From Streptomyces lacrimifluminis (GTDB lineage: Bacteria; Actinomycetota; Actinomycetes; Streptomycetales; Streptomycetaceae): DNA of 64,000 nucleotides. How positions within the stretch are numbered: position 1 is the first letter of the stretch; every line of letters starts with the position of its first letter. Below the pieces are notes generated by a model. That model saw only the letters and a program-made list of their open reading frames with translations. It had not been told where the DNA came from and did not search any database. The stretch covers positions 248,001 through 312,000 of the forward strand of contig NZ_BMMU01000003.1 of NCBI RefSeq assembly GCF_014646095.1. Direction: 5' to 3'. Shown piece after piece: positions 1 to 8,079 of this stretch. A program made the translations under genes and the position numbers.

Positions 1-558
1 CTTACGGACCGCCTGGGCCTCACGGGCCTCGGCCATCGCCTCGGTCTTCTTCTTGTGCGGACCGAGAACCATGATCATGTTCCGGCCGTCCTGCTTCGGG
101 TTCGACTCGATGAACCCGAGATCCTCGACGTCCGTCGCGAGCCGCTGCAGCAGTCGGTAGCCCAGTTCGGGCCGGGACTGCTCGCGACCACGGAACATGA
201 TCGTGATCTTGACCTTGTCGCCCTGCTTGAGGAACCGGACGACGTGACCCTTTTTGGTGTCGTAGTCGTGCGGGTCGATCTTCGGCCGGAGCTTCATTTC
301 CTTGATGACCGTGTGCGCCTGGTTCTTGCGCGCCTCACGGGCCTTCATGGCCGACTCGTACTTGAACTTCCCGTAGTCCATGAGCTTGCAGACCGGCGGG
401 CGCGCGCTCGCCGCCACCTCGACCAGGTCGAGGTCGTACTCCTGCGCAAGCTCCAGGGCCTTGGCAAGCGGAACAATCCCGACCTGCTCGCCGCTGGGAC
501 CGACAAGTCGCACTTCGGGAACGCGAATCCGGTCGTTGATGCGGGGCTCGGTGCTGAT
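1..558 (-). CDS. infC: translation initiation factor IF-3 (3'-truncated by window edge)
   Basis: IF-3 binds the 30S subunit and controls initiator-tRNA and start-codon selection. The minus-strand translation reads [20 protein letters not shown], followed by the N-domain motif [19 protein letters not shown], the linker and the C-domain ([31 protein letters not shown]). The 186 codons seen run off the left edge, so the acidic tail is missing. The best start is ATC at 558: a GAGGAGG Shine-Dalgarno ends 4 nt upstream and the family alignment begins here. A GTG at 582 would add eight residues but has no ribosome binding site. AUU/AUC starts are a known autoregulatory device of infC in other bacteria. 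Its application here is inference. Identity is certain. Confidence 0.97.
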   Translation of the reverse strand, partial: MSTEPRINDRIRVPEVRLVGPSGEQVGIVPLAKALELAQEYDLDLVEVAASARPPVCKLMDYGKFKYESAMKAREARKNQAHTVIKEMKLRPKIDPHDYDTKKGHVVRFLKQGDKVKITIMFRGREQSRPELGYRLLQRLATDVEDLGFIESNPKQDGRNMIMVLGPHKKKTEAMAEAREAQAVRK

Positions 559-860
559 GGATCCTCCTCGGTAGCACCACACGGCGGTCTGGCGGACAGC
601 CGCGTATGTCTCTGATGACAGTGGGACCAACCACCGAGGCACATGAAAAATGCCCCGCCGGGACACAGGCGGGGCTCCAATGGCATACCGGAACACCGCC
701 GCGGTCAACCGCGGGGCGCACATCGGGCGACTCCATCGTCCGTACGGAACGATGGTGGCCGCCTGACCGGGTGACCCGCCATCCGTGAGGACGGTCGGGT
801 GGGAGATCGGAGCCTCCACTTGTGGGCCGGGCACGTAAATGCCCAGCCGGTCGTTCCAAA
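559..860 (-). promoter_or_regulatory. structured infC leader
   Basis: About 300 bases precede infC without a gene. In transcript order on the minus strand it holds a CCATCG/CGATGG hairpin (755-733), a CCGCGG-TTGA-CCGCGG hairpin (714-699), and then a terminator-like hairpin with a U tract (675-652). The GCCCCGC at 717-711 can pair with the 3' arm of the terminator and so could form a competing antiterminator. This is typical attenuator architecture for an initiation-factor/ribosomal-protein operon. No convincing -10/-35 pair could be fixed. Confidence 0.55.
652..675 (-). terminator. intrinsic-terminator-like attenuator in infC leader
   Basis: On the minus strand GCCCCGCC pairs with GGCGGGGC across an 8-nt loop and is followed directly by ATTTTTCAT. 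The U run is unusual in this GC-rich genome. It lies about 95 nt upstream of the infC start, inside the leader, so it more likely attenuates than ends an upstream gene. Confidence 0.6.
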
Positions 861-863
861 AGG

Positions 864-890
864 TTAACACCAAGAGGGAGTAGGTGCTAA
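864..890. promoter_or_regulatory. CIRCE-like inverted repeat between infC and the DUF1844 gene
   Basis: Minus-strand TTAGCACCT, nine bases, TGGTGTTAA. The HrcA operator CIRCE is TTAGCACTC-N9-GAGTGCTAA. The arm length and the 9-bp spacer match exactly, and the left and right arms match at 7 and 6 of 9 positions. The longer imperfect repeat GGTTAACACC/GGTGCTAACC spans 862-892. It sits between two divergent genes, so an operator or promoter role is plausible. HrcA control is unproven. Confidence 0.35.
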
Positions 891-950
891 CCCGCGGGCA
901 CAGGGCTCCCGCGCCCCGGCCGTTGCGGGACTGGGCCTATCGTGTGGGTC

Positions 951-1307
951 ATGAGTGAGACCCCTCCCCAGAACGCCGACTTCGACGCCATGACCCGCGA
1001 CATCGCCGAGGTCCCGGCGGTCGAGGTGATCGTGACGGTCGCCGTGAACCTGATGAGCGCCGCCGCCGTGAAGCTCGGTCTGACCGACGAGGGCGACAAG
1101 TACAAGGACCTGGACGAGGCCCGCAAGCTGGTGCACGCCCTCGCCGGTCTGCTCGACGCGAGCACGACGGAGATCAGCTCCTTCCACGCGGCCCCGCTGC
1201 GCGACGGCCTGAAGTCGCTCCAGCTGGCGTTCCGCGAGGCGTCCCTCGTCCCGGACGACCCGGGCCAGGGCCCCGGCGAGAAGTACACGGGTCCGGTCTA
1301 CGGCTAG
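951..1307 (+). CDS. DUF1844 domain protein
   Basis: Small cytosolic protein of 118 aa with the DUF1844 core: AVEVIVTVAVNLMSAAAVKLGL and DLDEARKLVHALAGLLDAS, mostly helical. Function is unknown; the family is usually found next to infC in actinobacteria. I chose ATG 951 over the GTG at 942 because the alignable protein begins MSETPP. No Shine-Dalgarno is visible. A TATCGT at 938-943 would place transcription start at or next to the ATG, so the mRNA may be leaderless (inference). It converges on the next gene; the two stop codons share the tetranucleotide CTAG at 1304-1307. Confidence 0.85.
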   Translation: MSETPPQNADFDAMTRDIAEVPAVEVIVTVAVNLMSAAAVKLGLTDEGDKYKDLDEARKLVHALAGLLDASTTEISSFHAAPLRDGLKSLQLAFREASLVPDDPGQGPGEKYTGPVYG

Positions 1308-2047
1308 GAGCCGGTCAGGGAACGCACGTAGAGGGGCTCGCCGGGCGGCGTCGCTCCGGCCGGCAGGAGTGCCAGGTCGAGGCCGCGCACCAGGCGGGCC
1401 CTGAGCGTTTCGTCTGCGGCGAGGCGCCCGGCGACCGCACGGGCGGCGGCGGCCGGGGGTGCCGCGGGGTCCAGTACGAGCGCGAGGGTGCCGTCGGCCT
1501 CTCCCGGGCCCAGGTGGGCGCGGACCACGGCCGGCTCGGCGGCCACGACGGCCCGTACGGCGTCGACCACCGCGGGATCGGCGAGCGGATCCGCCGTCGT
1601 ACGCCCCTCGGCGAGCGCGCGCAGCGCGGGACCGCTCAGCTCGTAGGGCACGGGTCCGGCCAGGTCGATGACGATCGTGTCCGCCTTCTCGTGCACGGCT
1701 GCCTGGATGGCCTGGTGCAGGGGTACGGCGACGGGGCGGGCGGCCGGGTCCCAGCGGGCGAGCGAGTCGGTGGACGTGAAGGCAGGCAGGGCGGTCCGGT
1801 CGCCGGCTCTAAGGGTCGGTACGGCCATGTCGCTGGTCTTCTCGTGGCGCAGCCCGTTCTCGTCCTCCTCGACCTCCCCCAGTACGGCGACCACGGGGAC
1901 GAGCAGCCGGGCCCCCTTGAGGGCCGCCAGCACCGGTCCGACGGCGGTGCGGTCCTCGGCCCAGGCCGCCAGCGCGGCGCTCAGCCGGGGGTCGGCACTG
2001 CCGTCGTCGTCGGGAAAGCCGGAGTCGGGAATGTTCTTGTTCGCCAC
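1304..2047 (-). CDS. SseB family protein
   Basis: A 247-aa protein with an SseB N-terminal-type fold, LAAWAEDRTAVGPVLAALKGARLLVPVVAVLGEVEEDENG, then a stretch naming fixed target values (MAVPTLRAGDRTALPAFTS) and a C-terminal half resembling the SseB C-terminal domain. SseB was named for enhanced serine sensitivity in E. coli; the biochemical role is unclear. GTG 2047 is preferred: AGGG lies 9 nt upstream. The frame stays open to 2143, but the extra codons (AAT, TTT, ATA, AGG, CGA) look non-coding. Divergent from the beta-lactamase-fold gene. Confidence 0.8.
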   Translation of the reverse strand: MANKNIPDSGFPDDDGSADPRLSAALAAWAEDRTAVGPVLAALKGARLLVPVVAVLGEVEEDENGLRHEKTSDMAVPTLRAGDRTALPAFTSTDSLARWDPAARPVAVPLHQAIQAAVHEKADTIVIDLAGPVPYELSGPALRALAEGRTTADPLADPAVVDAVRAVVAAEPAVVRAHLGPGEADGTLALVLDPAAPPAAAARAVAGRLAADETLRARLVRGLDLALLPAGATPPGEPLYVRSLTGS

Positions 2048-2196
2048 GGTGACCGACCCTATCGGGGGATCGCTCCTGGGCTTTCGCCGCCCCGGAAACC
2101 CGCCGTTCACCGGATTCACGGGATTCTCAGTCATCGCTGACACACATCTAACATTCGGCTAATCAACCGCACAGTCAGGGCCGCCAGCATCACGGC

Positions 2197-3216
2197 ATGG
2201 CCTCTGAGAGAGCTCCCCGGCGTCGGTCGCTCGTCCGCATCGTCCTCGCCTCCGCGGTGGTCATGGGTGGCACGGGGGTGGGCACCGCGTATGTGAAGGC
2301 ACAGGCACAGGCTCACGCGGACGTGGGCCGCGTAACGTCGGCGGCGGCAGCGCCCGTGGCGGCCGGAGCGAGCGAGGAGACGTCGGTGAAACCCGTCGTG
2401 AATCCCACGGTGGCAGCGGATCCCACGGTGGCACCGGACACGCTGCTGTCCGATGCGATGAGGCCGGTGACCGCGGCGGCCGAGGACGGGGCCGAGGTGT
2501 CCGTGGCCGTGTTCGACGTCGCGTCGGGCGACAGCGCCGCCTACGGGGACGGGGCGTTCGACACGGCGAGCATCGTCAAGGTGGACATCCTGGCGACGCT
2601 GCTGCTCCAGGCGCAGGACGAGGGCCGGAGTCTCACCGCGCAGGAGAAGCGGTACGCCACCTCGATGATCGAGGTCAGCGACAACGCGTCGGCGTCGGCC
2701 CTGTGGACGGCGATCGGCCGGGCGGAGGGTCTCGCCGCCGCCAACAAGCGCTTCGGACTGACGGACACCGAGGGCGGGTCGGGCATGCTGTGGGGCCTGA
2801 CCCAGACCACGGCGGCCGACCAACTCACCCTGCTCCAGCAGGTGTTCGCGGAGAACGGGGCCAGCGGGGACAGCGGGGAGGCCTCGGAGCTCAACGAGGC
2901 GTCCCGGACGTACCTCCAGGGGCTGATGGGGTCGATAGCCGAGGACCAGGACTGGGGGGTGTCGGCCGCGGGGGCCGCGAGTACCGCCGATCGCCGGTTC
3001 GCCCTGAAGAACGGGTGGTTGCCGCGTACGGCGACCGGGCTGTGGGACGTCAACAGCATCGGGCGGGTGACGACGGCGGACGGGCGGGAGTTCCTGGTCG
3101 CGGTGGTGTCGAAGGGCAACACGACGAAGGCGAAGGGGATTTCACTGGTGGAGTCGGCGGCGCGGGCGGCGGTGTCGGTGTTCGCCGTGGACTCCGGTAC
3201 GGCCGACCAGTCCTGA
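2197..3216 (+). CDS. secreted/membrane-anchored serine hydrolase, class A beta-lactamase fold
   Basis: A 339-aa protein. Residues 1-37 give an Arg-rich N-terminus and one hydrophobic segment (LVRIVLASAVVMGGTGVGTAY), a signal peptide or anchor. The catalytic core carries S125-I-V-K128 (SxxK), S161-D-N163 (SDN) and K271-N-G273 in the place of KTG, all in the order and spacing of class A enzymes. The missing Glu166-like omega-loop motif is not obvious, so a peptidoglycan-related hydrolase or DD-peptidase-like role fits as well as a true beta-lactamase. Monocistronic; divergent from the sseB-like gene. Confidence 0.85.
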   Translation: MASERAPRRRSLVRIVLASAVVMGGTGVGTAYVKAQAQAHADVGRVTSAAAAPVAAGASEETSVKPVVNPTVAADPTVAPDTLLSDAMRPVTAAAEDGAEVSVAVFDVASGDSAAYGDGAFDTASIVKVDILATLLLQAQDEGRSLTAQEKRYATSMIEVSDNASASALWTAIGRAEGLAAANKRFGLTDTEGGSGMLWGLTQTTAADQLTLLQQVFAENGASGDSGEASELNEASRTYLQGLMGSIAEDQDWGVSAAGAASTADRRFALKNGWLPRTATGLWDVNSIGRVTTADGREFLVAVVSKGNTTKAKGISLVESAARAAVSVFAVDSGTADQS

Positions 3217-3256
3217 CGAGCGGTCAGGTCAGGTCAGGTCATCGCACGCGAGCGTC

Positions 3257-4462
3257 TCAGAAGCTGTCGTCGTACGAGTCGTAGGCGGAGTGGTCGGCCG
3301 TCCTGCGGCGACCGCGCCACAGCGAGACCGACGCGACCAGGAGCACGACACCGAGGCCGCCGGCGGCGGGTCCGGCCCAGTTGAAGGTGTCGTCCTCTTC
3401 GGGAGCCGGGTCCGGGCCCGCGCCGAAGTACTCCTTGCCGTACGCGGTCGGCGTGAGTCCTTCCGGCTTGAGCTTGGTTGCCGCCTTGATGGCGGCGGCG
3501 GGGTCGATGAAGCCGAAGCCGCGTGAGTCGTCACGGCCGCCGTCCGGGGCGTTGCGGGCCGTGTCCTCCAGGAGCTTCTTGATCTGGGCCGGGGTCAGTC
3601 CGGGGTGGGCGGCCTTGATGAGGGCGACCGCGCCGGAGACGAACGCGGCGGCTGCGCTCGTGCCCCAGCCCTCGTAGTAGCGGTGGTCGGGGGCGGCGAT
3701 GACGACGTCGACGCCGGGGGCGCTGACCGTGGCGTACCAGCGGCGGGTGGAGAAGGAGGCGCGGGTGCCGTACTTGTCGACGGCGGTCGCCGCGATGACG
3801 CCCGGGTAGGCGGCCGGGTAGGAGATGTGGTCGCCCTTCTCGCCGCCGTTGCCGGCCGAGGCGACGACGACGGCGCCCTTCCTCAGGGCGTACTGGACGG
3901 CCTCGTCCTCGGCGGGCTCGGGATGCGCGGACTTCGAGTCGTCGCCGAGGGAGAGGTTGATGACGTCGGCGCCCTGGTCGGCGGCCCAGCGGATGCCTTC
4001 GGCGAGGGCGTTGCCGCGGGTGTTGCGCGCCTTGGCGCGGGCCGAGTCGCCGTCTTCGAGGATCACGCGGACGGGCAGGATCTTGGCCTGGGGGGCGATG
4101 CCGAGGACGCCGTCCTCGTTGTCGTAGCCGTGGCCGTGACCGGCGATGATGCCGGCCATGGCGGTGCCGTGCTTGGCCCAGGACTCGTCGCCCCGGCTCG
4201 CTCCGAAGCCGACCATGTCCTTGCCTTCGAGGACGTTGCCGACGAGGTCGGGGTGGTCGGCCTCGACGCCGGTGTCGAGCACGGCGACCGTGATGCCCTT
4301 GCCCTTGGTCGTCCGCCAGGCCTCCTGCGTGTGCATGGCGTCCAGGGCCCACTGCTGGGCCCGGATGCTGTCGGCGTACGCGCTGGTGGCGGGCAGGAGG
4401 GTCAGGGAACCGGCGAGGAGGAGGACGAGGAGCCCGCTTCGGGCCGTGCGGGTGCGGGTCAT
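3257..4462 (-). CDS. mycosin-like S8 serine protease, type VII secretion-associated
   Basis: Extracytoplasmic membrane-tethered subtilisin of 401 aa. It has a signal peptide (LLVLLLAGSLTLLPATSAYA, cut near residue 30), catalytic D63 (VLDTGVEADHPDL), H98 (KHGTAMAGIIAGH), oxyanion N205 (SAGNGG) and S269 (GWGTSAAAAFVSG). A C-terminal transmembrane helix near 370-390 is followed by basic WRGRRR and an acidic tail. This order is that of mycosins (MycP), which support ESX/T7 secretion. No ecc or esx genes lie nearby, so a T7 link is by family only. Its ATG overlaps the stop of the upstream gene (ATGA), so the two are translationally coupled. Confidence 0.88.
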   Translation of the reverse strand: MTRTRTARSGLLVLLLAGSLTLLPATSAYADSIRAQQWALDAMHTQEAWRTTKGKGITVAVLDTGVEADHPDLVGNVLEGKDMVGFGASRGDESWAKHGTAMAGIIAGHGHGYDNEDGVLGIAPQAKILPVRVILEDGDSARAKARNTRGNALAEGIRWAADQGADVINLSLGDDSKSAHPEPAEDEAVQYALRKGAVVVASAGNGGEKGDHISYPAAYPGVIAATAVDKYGTRASFSTRRWYATVSAPGVDVVIAAPDHRYYEGWGTSAAAAFVSGAVALIKAAHPGLTPAQIKKLLEDTARNAPDGGRDDSRGFGFIDPAAAIKAATKLKPEGLTPTAYGKEYFGAGPDPAPEEDDTFNWAGPAAGGLGVVLLVASVSLWRGRRRTADHSAYDSYDDSF

Positions 4463-6858
4463 GACGGCAGCTTCGGGGCCGAGCTGACGGTCTTCCGGAG
4501 GGCCCGTTCGACGCGGTCGGCCAGGCCCTTCGCCTCGTGGCCGAGGCCCGCCTGGGCGAGGGCCGTGGTGGCGCCGGACGCCATGGCCTCCTCGGCGGGC
4601 TGCGGGGCGTCGACGGTGCGGCCGTCGGCCCAGCCGGAGACGGCGTACGTGATGACGGGGGCGTCGGTGAGGACGGAGATGGTCCAGGAGGCTCGCCGGG
4701 CGTCCGTGAAGTCGTCGGCGACGGTGTTCTTCGCGGCGTACGGGCGGGGCATCAGGTCGGTACGGCGGTCGAGGTTCTCGTTGCTGAAGCGGGTGCGCAG
4801 GGCGCGCATCGCGGTGACGTCGGCCCTGGTGAAGAGGAGGCCGACGGTGGTGACGTAGCTCTGCGTCTCGTCGGTGTAGGTGGCGCGCAGGAGGCGCTGG
4901 CAGCCGACCGGCGCGAGGGCCTTGCCCAGCAACGGGTCGAAGGCGTCGGCACAGCCGCTGTCCGGGGCGACGGCGATCCGGGTCCAGGTCCGGTCGGCGC
5001 CCCCGGGGCCGGCTCCGTCGCCCTCGATGGTGGGTGGGAAGAGCCGGTCCACGGGGACGCTGTGCCAGAGACTCCCTGCCGCGCTGAACGCGGTGCGTGA
5101 ACCGGCGTCCCCCGAGGCCTCCCCGGTCAGCCAACTCCCGGTCAGCGCACCGCCGATGAGCCCGAGTCCGAGCACGGCACAGGCGACGGCCAGCAGCGCC
5201 CTGCCGCTGAAACTGAAGGAGCGGGACCTCTCCCCACCGCCGTACACGTCGGGTTGCGCGAGCGAGACGACGGGCCGCCCGGAGCCGACACCACCGGCGG
5301 CGCCGTAGGAGGAGCTCCAGGACAGGGCGGGGTCGGGCGTGCCGGGCGCGGGGGGCGTGTTCGCGGGGCCGGGCCGCTCGGTGGGCGCCGAAGGCATCCC
5401 GGCGGCGCCCGGCACCTTGGGCGGGTCGGCCACTGCCGGGTTCGGCAGGTACGGGCGACCGGCGGGGGTGTTGGCGGGCCGCGGAGGATCGACGGGGGCA
5501 GGGGGCGTCCCGGCGGCGCCAGAACGGCTGCCGGGTGCCTGGGACGGGCCCGGGAGATACGGGCGGCCGATGGGAGCGGAGGACACGCTCGCCGGACGCG
5601 GCCGACCGACGGGGGCCGGGGGCGTCTCGGCGGTGCCCGGACGGCTGCCCGGCGCCTGGGGCGAGTGGCCCACGGACGGGTCCGGCAGGTACGGGCGACC
5701 GGCGGGAGTGTCGGCGGGCCGCGGAGGATCGAAGGGCGCCGACGGCGTACCGGCGGCGCCCGGACGGCCGTTCGGCGCCTGGGGCGGGTCGGCCACAGGC
5801 GGGTCCGGGAGATACGGGCGGCCGGAGGGGGCGTTCGCGGGGCGCGACGGACCGGCGGGCATCGGCGGCGTCTCGGCGGCGCCCGGACGGGCGTTCGGCG
5901 ACTTAGTCGGGTCCGAGACGAACGGACGCCCGACGGGAGCCGACGGCACATCCACGGGCCGCGACACACCAGCCGACACCGACGCCGTCCCGGAGGCACC
6001 CGGACGCATGCCCGGCGCCTGAGACGAATCCGAGACGAACGGACGCCCCACGGGAGCCGACGGCACATCCACAGGCCGCGGAGGACCAGCCGGCGGCGAC
6101 GGCGTCGCGGTGGCCGGGCGGGTGTTCGGTGTCCCGGGTTGGCTCAGGCGGTACGGGCGGCCGGTGGGGGCGAGGGGCTGGTCCGGGGTGCGTGGTCCGG
6201 TCTTGGGGGCGGCGGGAGGCTGGTCGGTGGAGCGCGCCTGGTGCCCGGGGGCGGGCCTGCCGTTCGGGCCGGGGGGCGTCTCGTCGGTGCGTGGCTGGTC
6301 GCTCGGTCGCGGAGGGGCCTTACGGAGGCGCCGGGTGGTCTCCGACTCGGCGTCGGCGAGGGCGGCCGGGCGCCAGGGCGCCACGGGCGGCTGGTGGGTC
6401 GGGCGCGGCGGCAGGTCGGGGTGGGGGCGCGGTGCCGCCGAGGTGCGGTCGGCCGGGGGCGCGTCGGGGAGCCGGGTGGCGGAGGGCGGCGGGGCTATGG
6501 GGTCGCTGGCCTCCCGGGAGGGAGCACGCAGGTGCGGGAACGGGGGTGGGGCAGCGTCCGTCGCGGTGTTCGACGTCGGCGTGGGGAAGACCGGTGCGCC
6601 GGGAGTCGTCGAGCCGGATGTCACGGGGCCGCCGGCGGTCGCACCAGGTGCACCGGGCGTACGCCCGGACCCGCTCGCCGCGTCCCCGGTCACGCCGGAC
6701 TCCCGGGCGTCGCTCCCCGTGCCGTTCCTGCCGGTCCCCGGCGCACCCTGCGCCTCGTCGGCCGTGCCACCCGTACCGTCCGTGACCGGCGCCCCGGTCG
6801 GCGGTGGAGGGGTGGCCGGGCGCGGGGGGATGGAGGCGCGCCGCGCTTCCGTGCTCAT
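4459..6858 (-). CDS. Pro-rich tandem-repeat membrane protein with extracellular C-domain
   Basis: A 799-aa protein of unknown family. Residues 1 to about 540 are low-complexity Pro/Ala/Gly/Arg sequence, dominated by about seven copies of a roughly 35-40-residue unit (GRPYLPDP ... QAPGSRPG ... TPPAP ... PRPA). A single membrane span follows (LLAVACAVLGLGLIGGALTG), then an about 220-aa exported domain with GCADAFDPLLG and VGCQRLLRATYTDETQSYVTTVGL. The topology is a long cytosolic Pro-rich region and a small external domain. ATG 6858 has a GGGGGG just upstream. Coupled to the mycosin, which may act on it or with it (inference). The repeats also exist as DNA repeats between about 5340 and 6110. 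Confidence 0.75.
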   Translation of the reverse strand: MSTEARRASIPPRPATPPPPTGAPVTDGTGGTADEAQGAPGTGRNGTGSDARESGVTGDAASGSGRTPGAPGATAGGPVTSGSTTPGAPVFPTPTSNTATDAAPPPFPHLRAPSREASDPIAPPPSATRLPDAPPADRTSAAPRPHPDLPPRPTHQPPVAPWRPAALADAESETTRRLRKAPPRPSDQPRTDETPPGPNGRPAPGHQARSTDQPPAAPKTGPRTPDQPLAPTGRPYRLSQPGTPNTRPATATPSPPAGPPRPVDVPSAPVGRPFVSDSSQAPGMRPGASGTASVSAGVSRPVDVPSAPVGRPFVSDPTKSPNARPGAAETPPMPAGPSRPANAPSGRPYLPDPPVADPPQAPNGRPGAAGTPSAPFDPPRPADTPAGRPYLPDPSVGHSPQAPGSRPGTAETPPAPVGRPRPASVSSAPIGRPYLPGPSQAPGSRSGAAGTPPAPVDPPRPANTPAGRPYLPNPAVADPPKVPGAAGMPSAPTERPGPANTPPAPGTPDPALSWSSSYGAAGGVGSGRPVVSLAQPDVYGGGERSRSFSFSGRALLAVACAVLGLGLIGGALTGSWLTGEASGDAGSRTAFSAAGSLWHSVPVDRLFPPTIEGDGAGPGGADRTWTRIAVAPDSGCADAFDPLLGKALAPVGCQRLLRATYTDETQSYVTTVGLLFTRADVTAMRALRTRFSNENLDRRTDLMPRPYAAKNTVADDFTDARRASWTISVLTDAPVITYAVSGWADGRTVDAPQPAEEAMASGATTALAQAGLGHEAKGLADRVERALRKTVSSAPKLPS
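5340..6110. repeat. imperfect tandem repeats inside the Pro-rich gene
   Basis: Near-identical blocks recur at about 100-130-bp intervals, for example gggagatacgggcgg / ggcaggtacgggcga near 5445, 5550, 5685 and 5808 and the gacgaacggacgcccXacgggagccgac block near 5920 and 6035. They are in frame, so copy-number change would lengthen or shorten the protein without a frameshift. Confidence 0.7.
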
Positions 6859-7296
6859 GCACCCCCCGTTTCCTCGTACCGGCGCAGGGCCGCGGAGTCG
6901 GTGCGGCGCGGGACGCGGCCGTCCCGGGCAGGCATACCCGCGCGGGCGGGCGGCCATCCGGACGCGTACCTCCGCGCGCGAAGGCTCCTCCCTGCGTGAA
7001 GCGTCACTCTACGGGTTGACACCCGCCGAACGGGAACCAGTCCGCGGCACCGGGGCTTCTGCCCGGATCGTCCCTCTGCCCTGCGGTAATCGTGCCCGGC
7101 AGACTTCGTTCATGACGGCCCGCGCCGCTGCCCGGCCGGTCACGGCCGGCCCTCCGCACCGGCCGGCGGACCAAGTGTCCCGGGACACCCTCCGCCCCCG
7201 CCCGGTGCGGAGGGGGCGAAGGCACTTCGGGTGCGCGCCGGTGGTCGGTCCGGCTGCTCCCCCGTCTTCCGGAACCCGTCAGGCGTACGGCTGTTG
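6859..7296. other. intergenic region between Pro-rich gene and SDR gene
   Basis: About 440 bases without a supported gene. The right part holds the nested hairpin at 7150-7214. The left part (6859-7080) must carry the promoter of the Pro-rich gene/mycosin operon; I could not assign -10/-35 boxes. Confidence 0.6.
7150..7214 (-). terminator. nested hairpin terminator of the glnA4-ALDH-SDR operon
   Basis: CCCTCCGCACCGG (7150-7162) pairs with CCGGTGCGGAGGG (7202-7214), and the loop itself contains the perfect palindrome GTGTCCCGGGACAC (7175-7188). It lies about 80 bases past the SDR stop. No U tract, as is usual for Streptomyces. Confidence 0.6.
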
Positions 7297-8079
7297 CTAC
7301 ACCGGTGTGACGTACGCGCCCGCGATGCCGCCGTCGACCAGGAAGTCGGTGGCGTTGACGAACGAGGAGTCGTCGCTGGCCAGGAAGGCGACAGCGGCGG
7401 CGATCTCGTCGGCCTCGGCGAACCGTCCGACCGGGATGTGGACGAGCCGGCGGGCGGCGCGCTCGGGGTCCTTGGCGAACAGTTCCTGGAGGAGCGGGGT
7501 GTTCACCGGCCCCGGGCAGAGGGCGTTGACACGGATGCCCTCCCGGGCGAACTGAACGCCCAGCTCGCGGGTCATCGCGAGGACGCCGCCCTTGGACGCG
7601 GTGTACGAGATCTGGGAGGTGGCCGCGCCCATCCTCGCCACGAACGAGGCGGTGTTGATGATCGAGCCCTTGCCCTGGCGCCGCATGTAGGGGATCGCGG
7701 CCTTGCAGCACAGGAAGACGGAGGTCAGGTTGACCTCCTGGACGCGCTTCCAGGCCTCCAGGCCGGTGTCCAGGATGGAGTCGTCGTCGGGCGGCGAGAT
7801 ACCGGCGTTGTTGAACGCGATGTCGACGCTGCCGTAGGTGTCGTACGCGGTCTTGAACAGTGCCTCGACCTGCTCGGGGTCGGTGACGTCGACCTTGACG
7901 AAGACGCCGCCCACCTCGTCGGCGGCGGCCTTGCCGCGTGTCTCGTCGACGTCGCCGCAGACGACGTGGGCGCCCTCGGAGGCGAGCCTGCGCGCGGTGG
8001 CGAGGCCGATGCCGCTGCCGGCACCGGTGATGACGGCGGTACGGCCGACGAGACGCCTGCAAATGTTCTCTGCGGTCAC
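7297..8079 (-). CDS. SDR family oxidoreductase
   Basis: NAD(P)-dependent short-chain dehydrogenase of 260 aa, the classical length. T18-G-A-G-S-G-I-G25 is the cofactor-binding motif, N90-N-A-G93 the structural motif, and S145/Y159/K163 (YTASK) the catalytic triad. CPGPVNTPLL and DFLVDGGIAG are typical C-terminal elements. An Asp after beta-2 (GDVDET) favours NAD. GTG 8079 overlaps the aldehyde dehydrogenase stop (GTGA), so it is the third gene of the glnA4 operon and probably handles an alcohol/aldehyde intermediate of the same amine pathway. Substrate not determinable. Confidence 0.9.
   Translation of the reverse strand: MTAENICRRLVGRTAVITGAGSGIGLATARRLASEGAHVVCGDVDETRGKAAADEVGGVFVKVDVTDPEQVEALFKTAYDTYGSVDIAFNNAGISPPDDDSILDTGLEAWKRVQEVNLTSVFLCCKAAIPYMRRQGKGSIINTASFVARMGAATSQISYTASKGGVLAMTRELGVQFAREGIRVNALCPGPVNTPLLQELFAKDPERAARRLVHIPVGRFAEADEIAAAVAFLASDDSSFVNATDFLVDGGIAGAYVTPV

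Noticed and set aside
3605..4858. 417-aa open frame opposite the mycosin
   Set aside because: Composition (Gly/Val/Asp-rich, no motifs) is that of an antisense shadow of a high-GC3 gene; the minus strand has clear S8 catalytic residues.
3257..5134. Fusion of the mycosin frame with upstream sequence
   Set aside because: The upstream 220 residues are Arg/Pro-rich out-of-frame reading of the Pro-rich gene; a signal peptide begins at ATG 4462.
5254..7555. Long plus-strand frames (581 and 481 aa) opposite the Pro-rich gene
   Set aside because: Gly/Arg-rich shadows of the repeats, no ribosome binding site and no family features.
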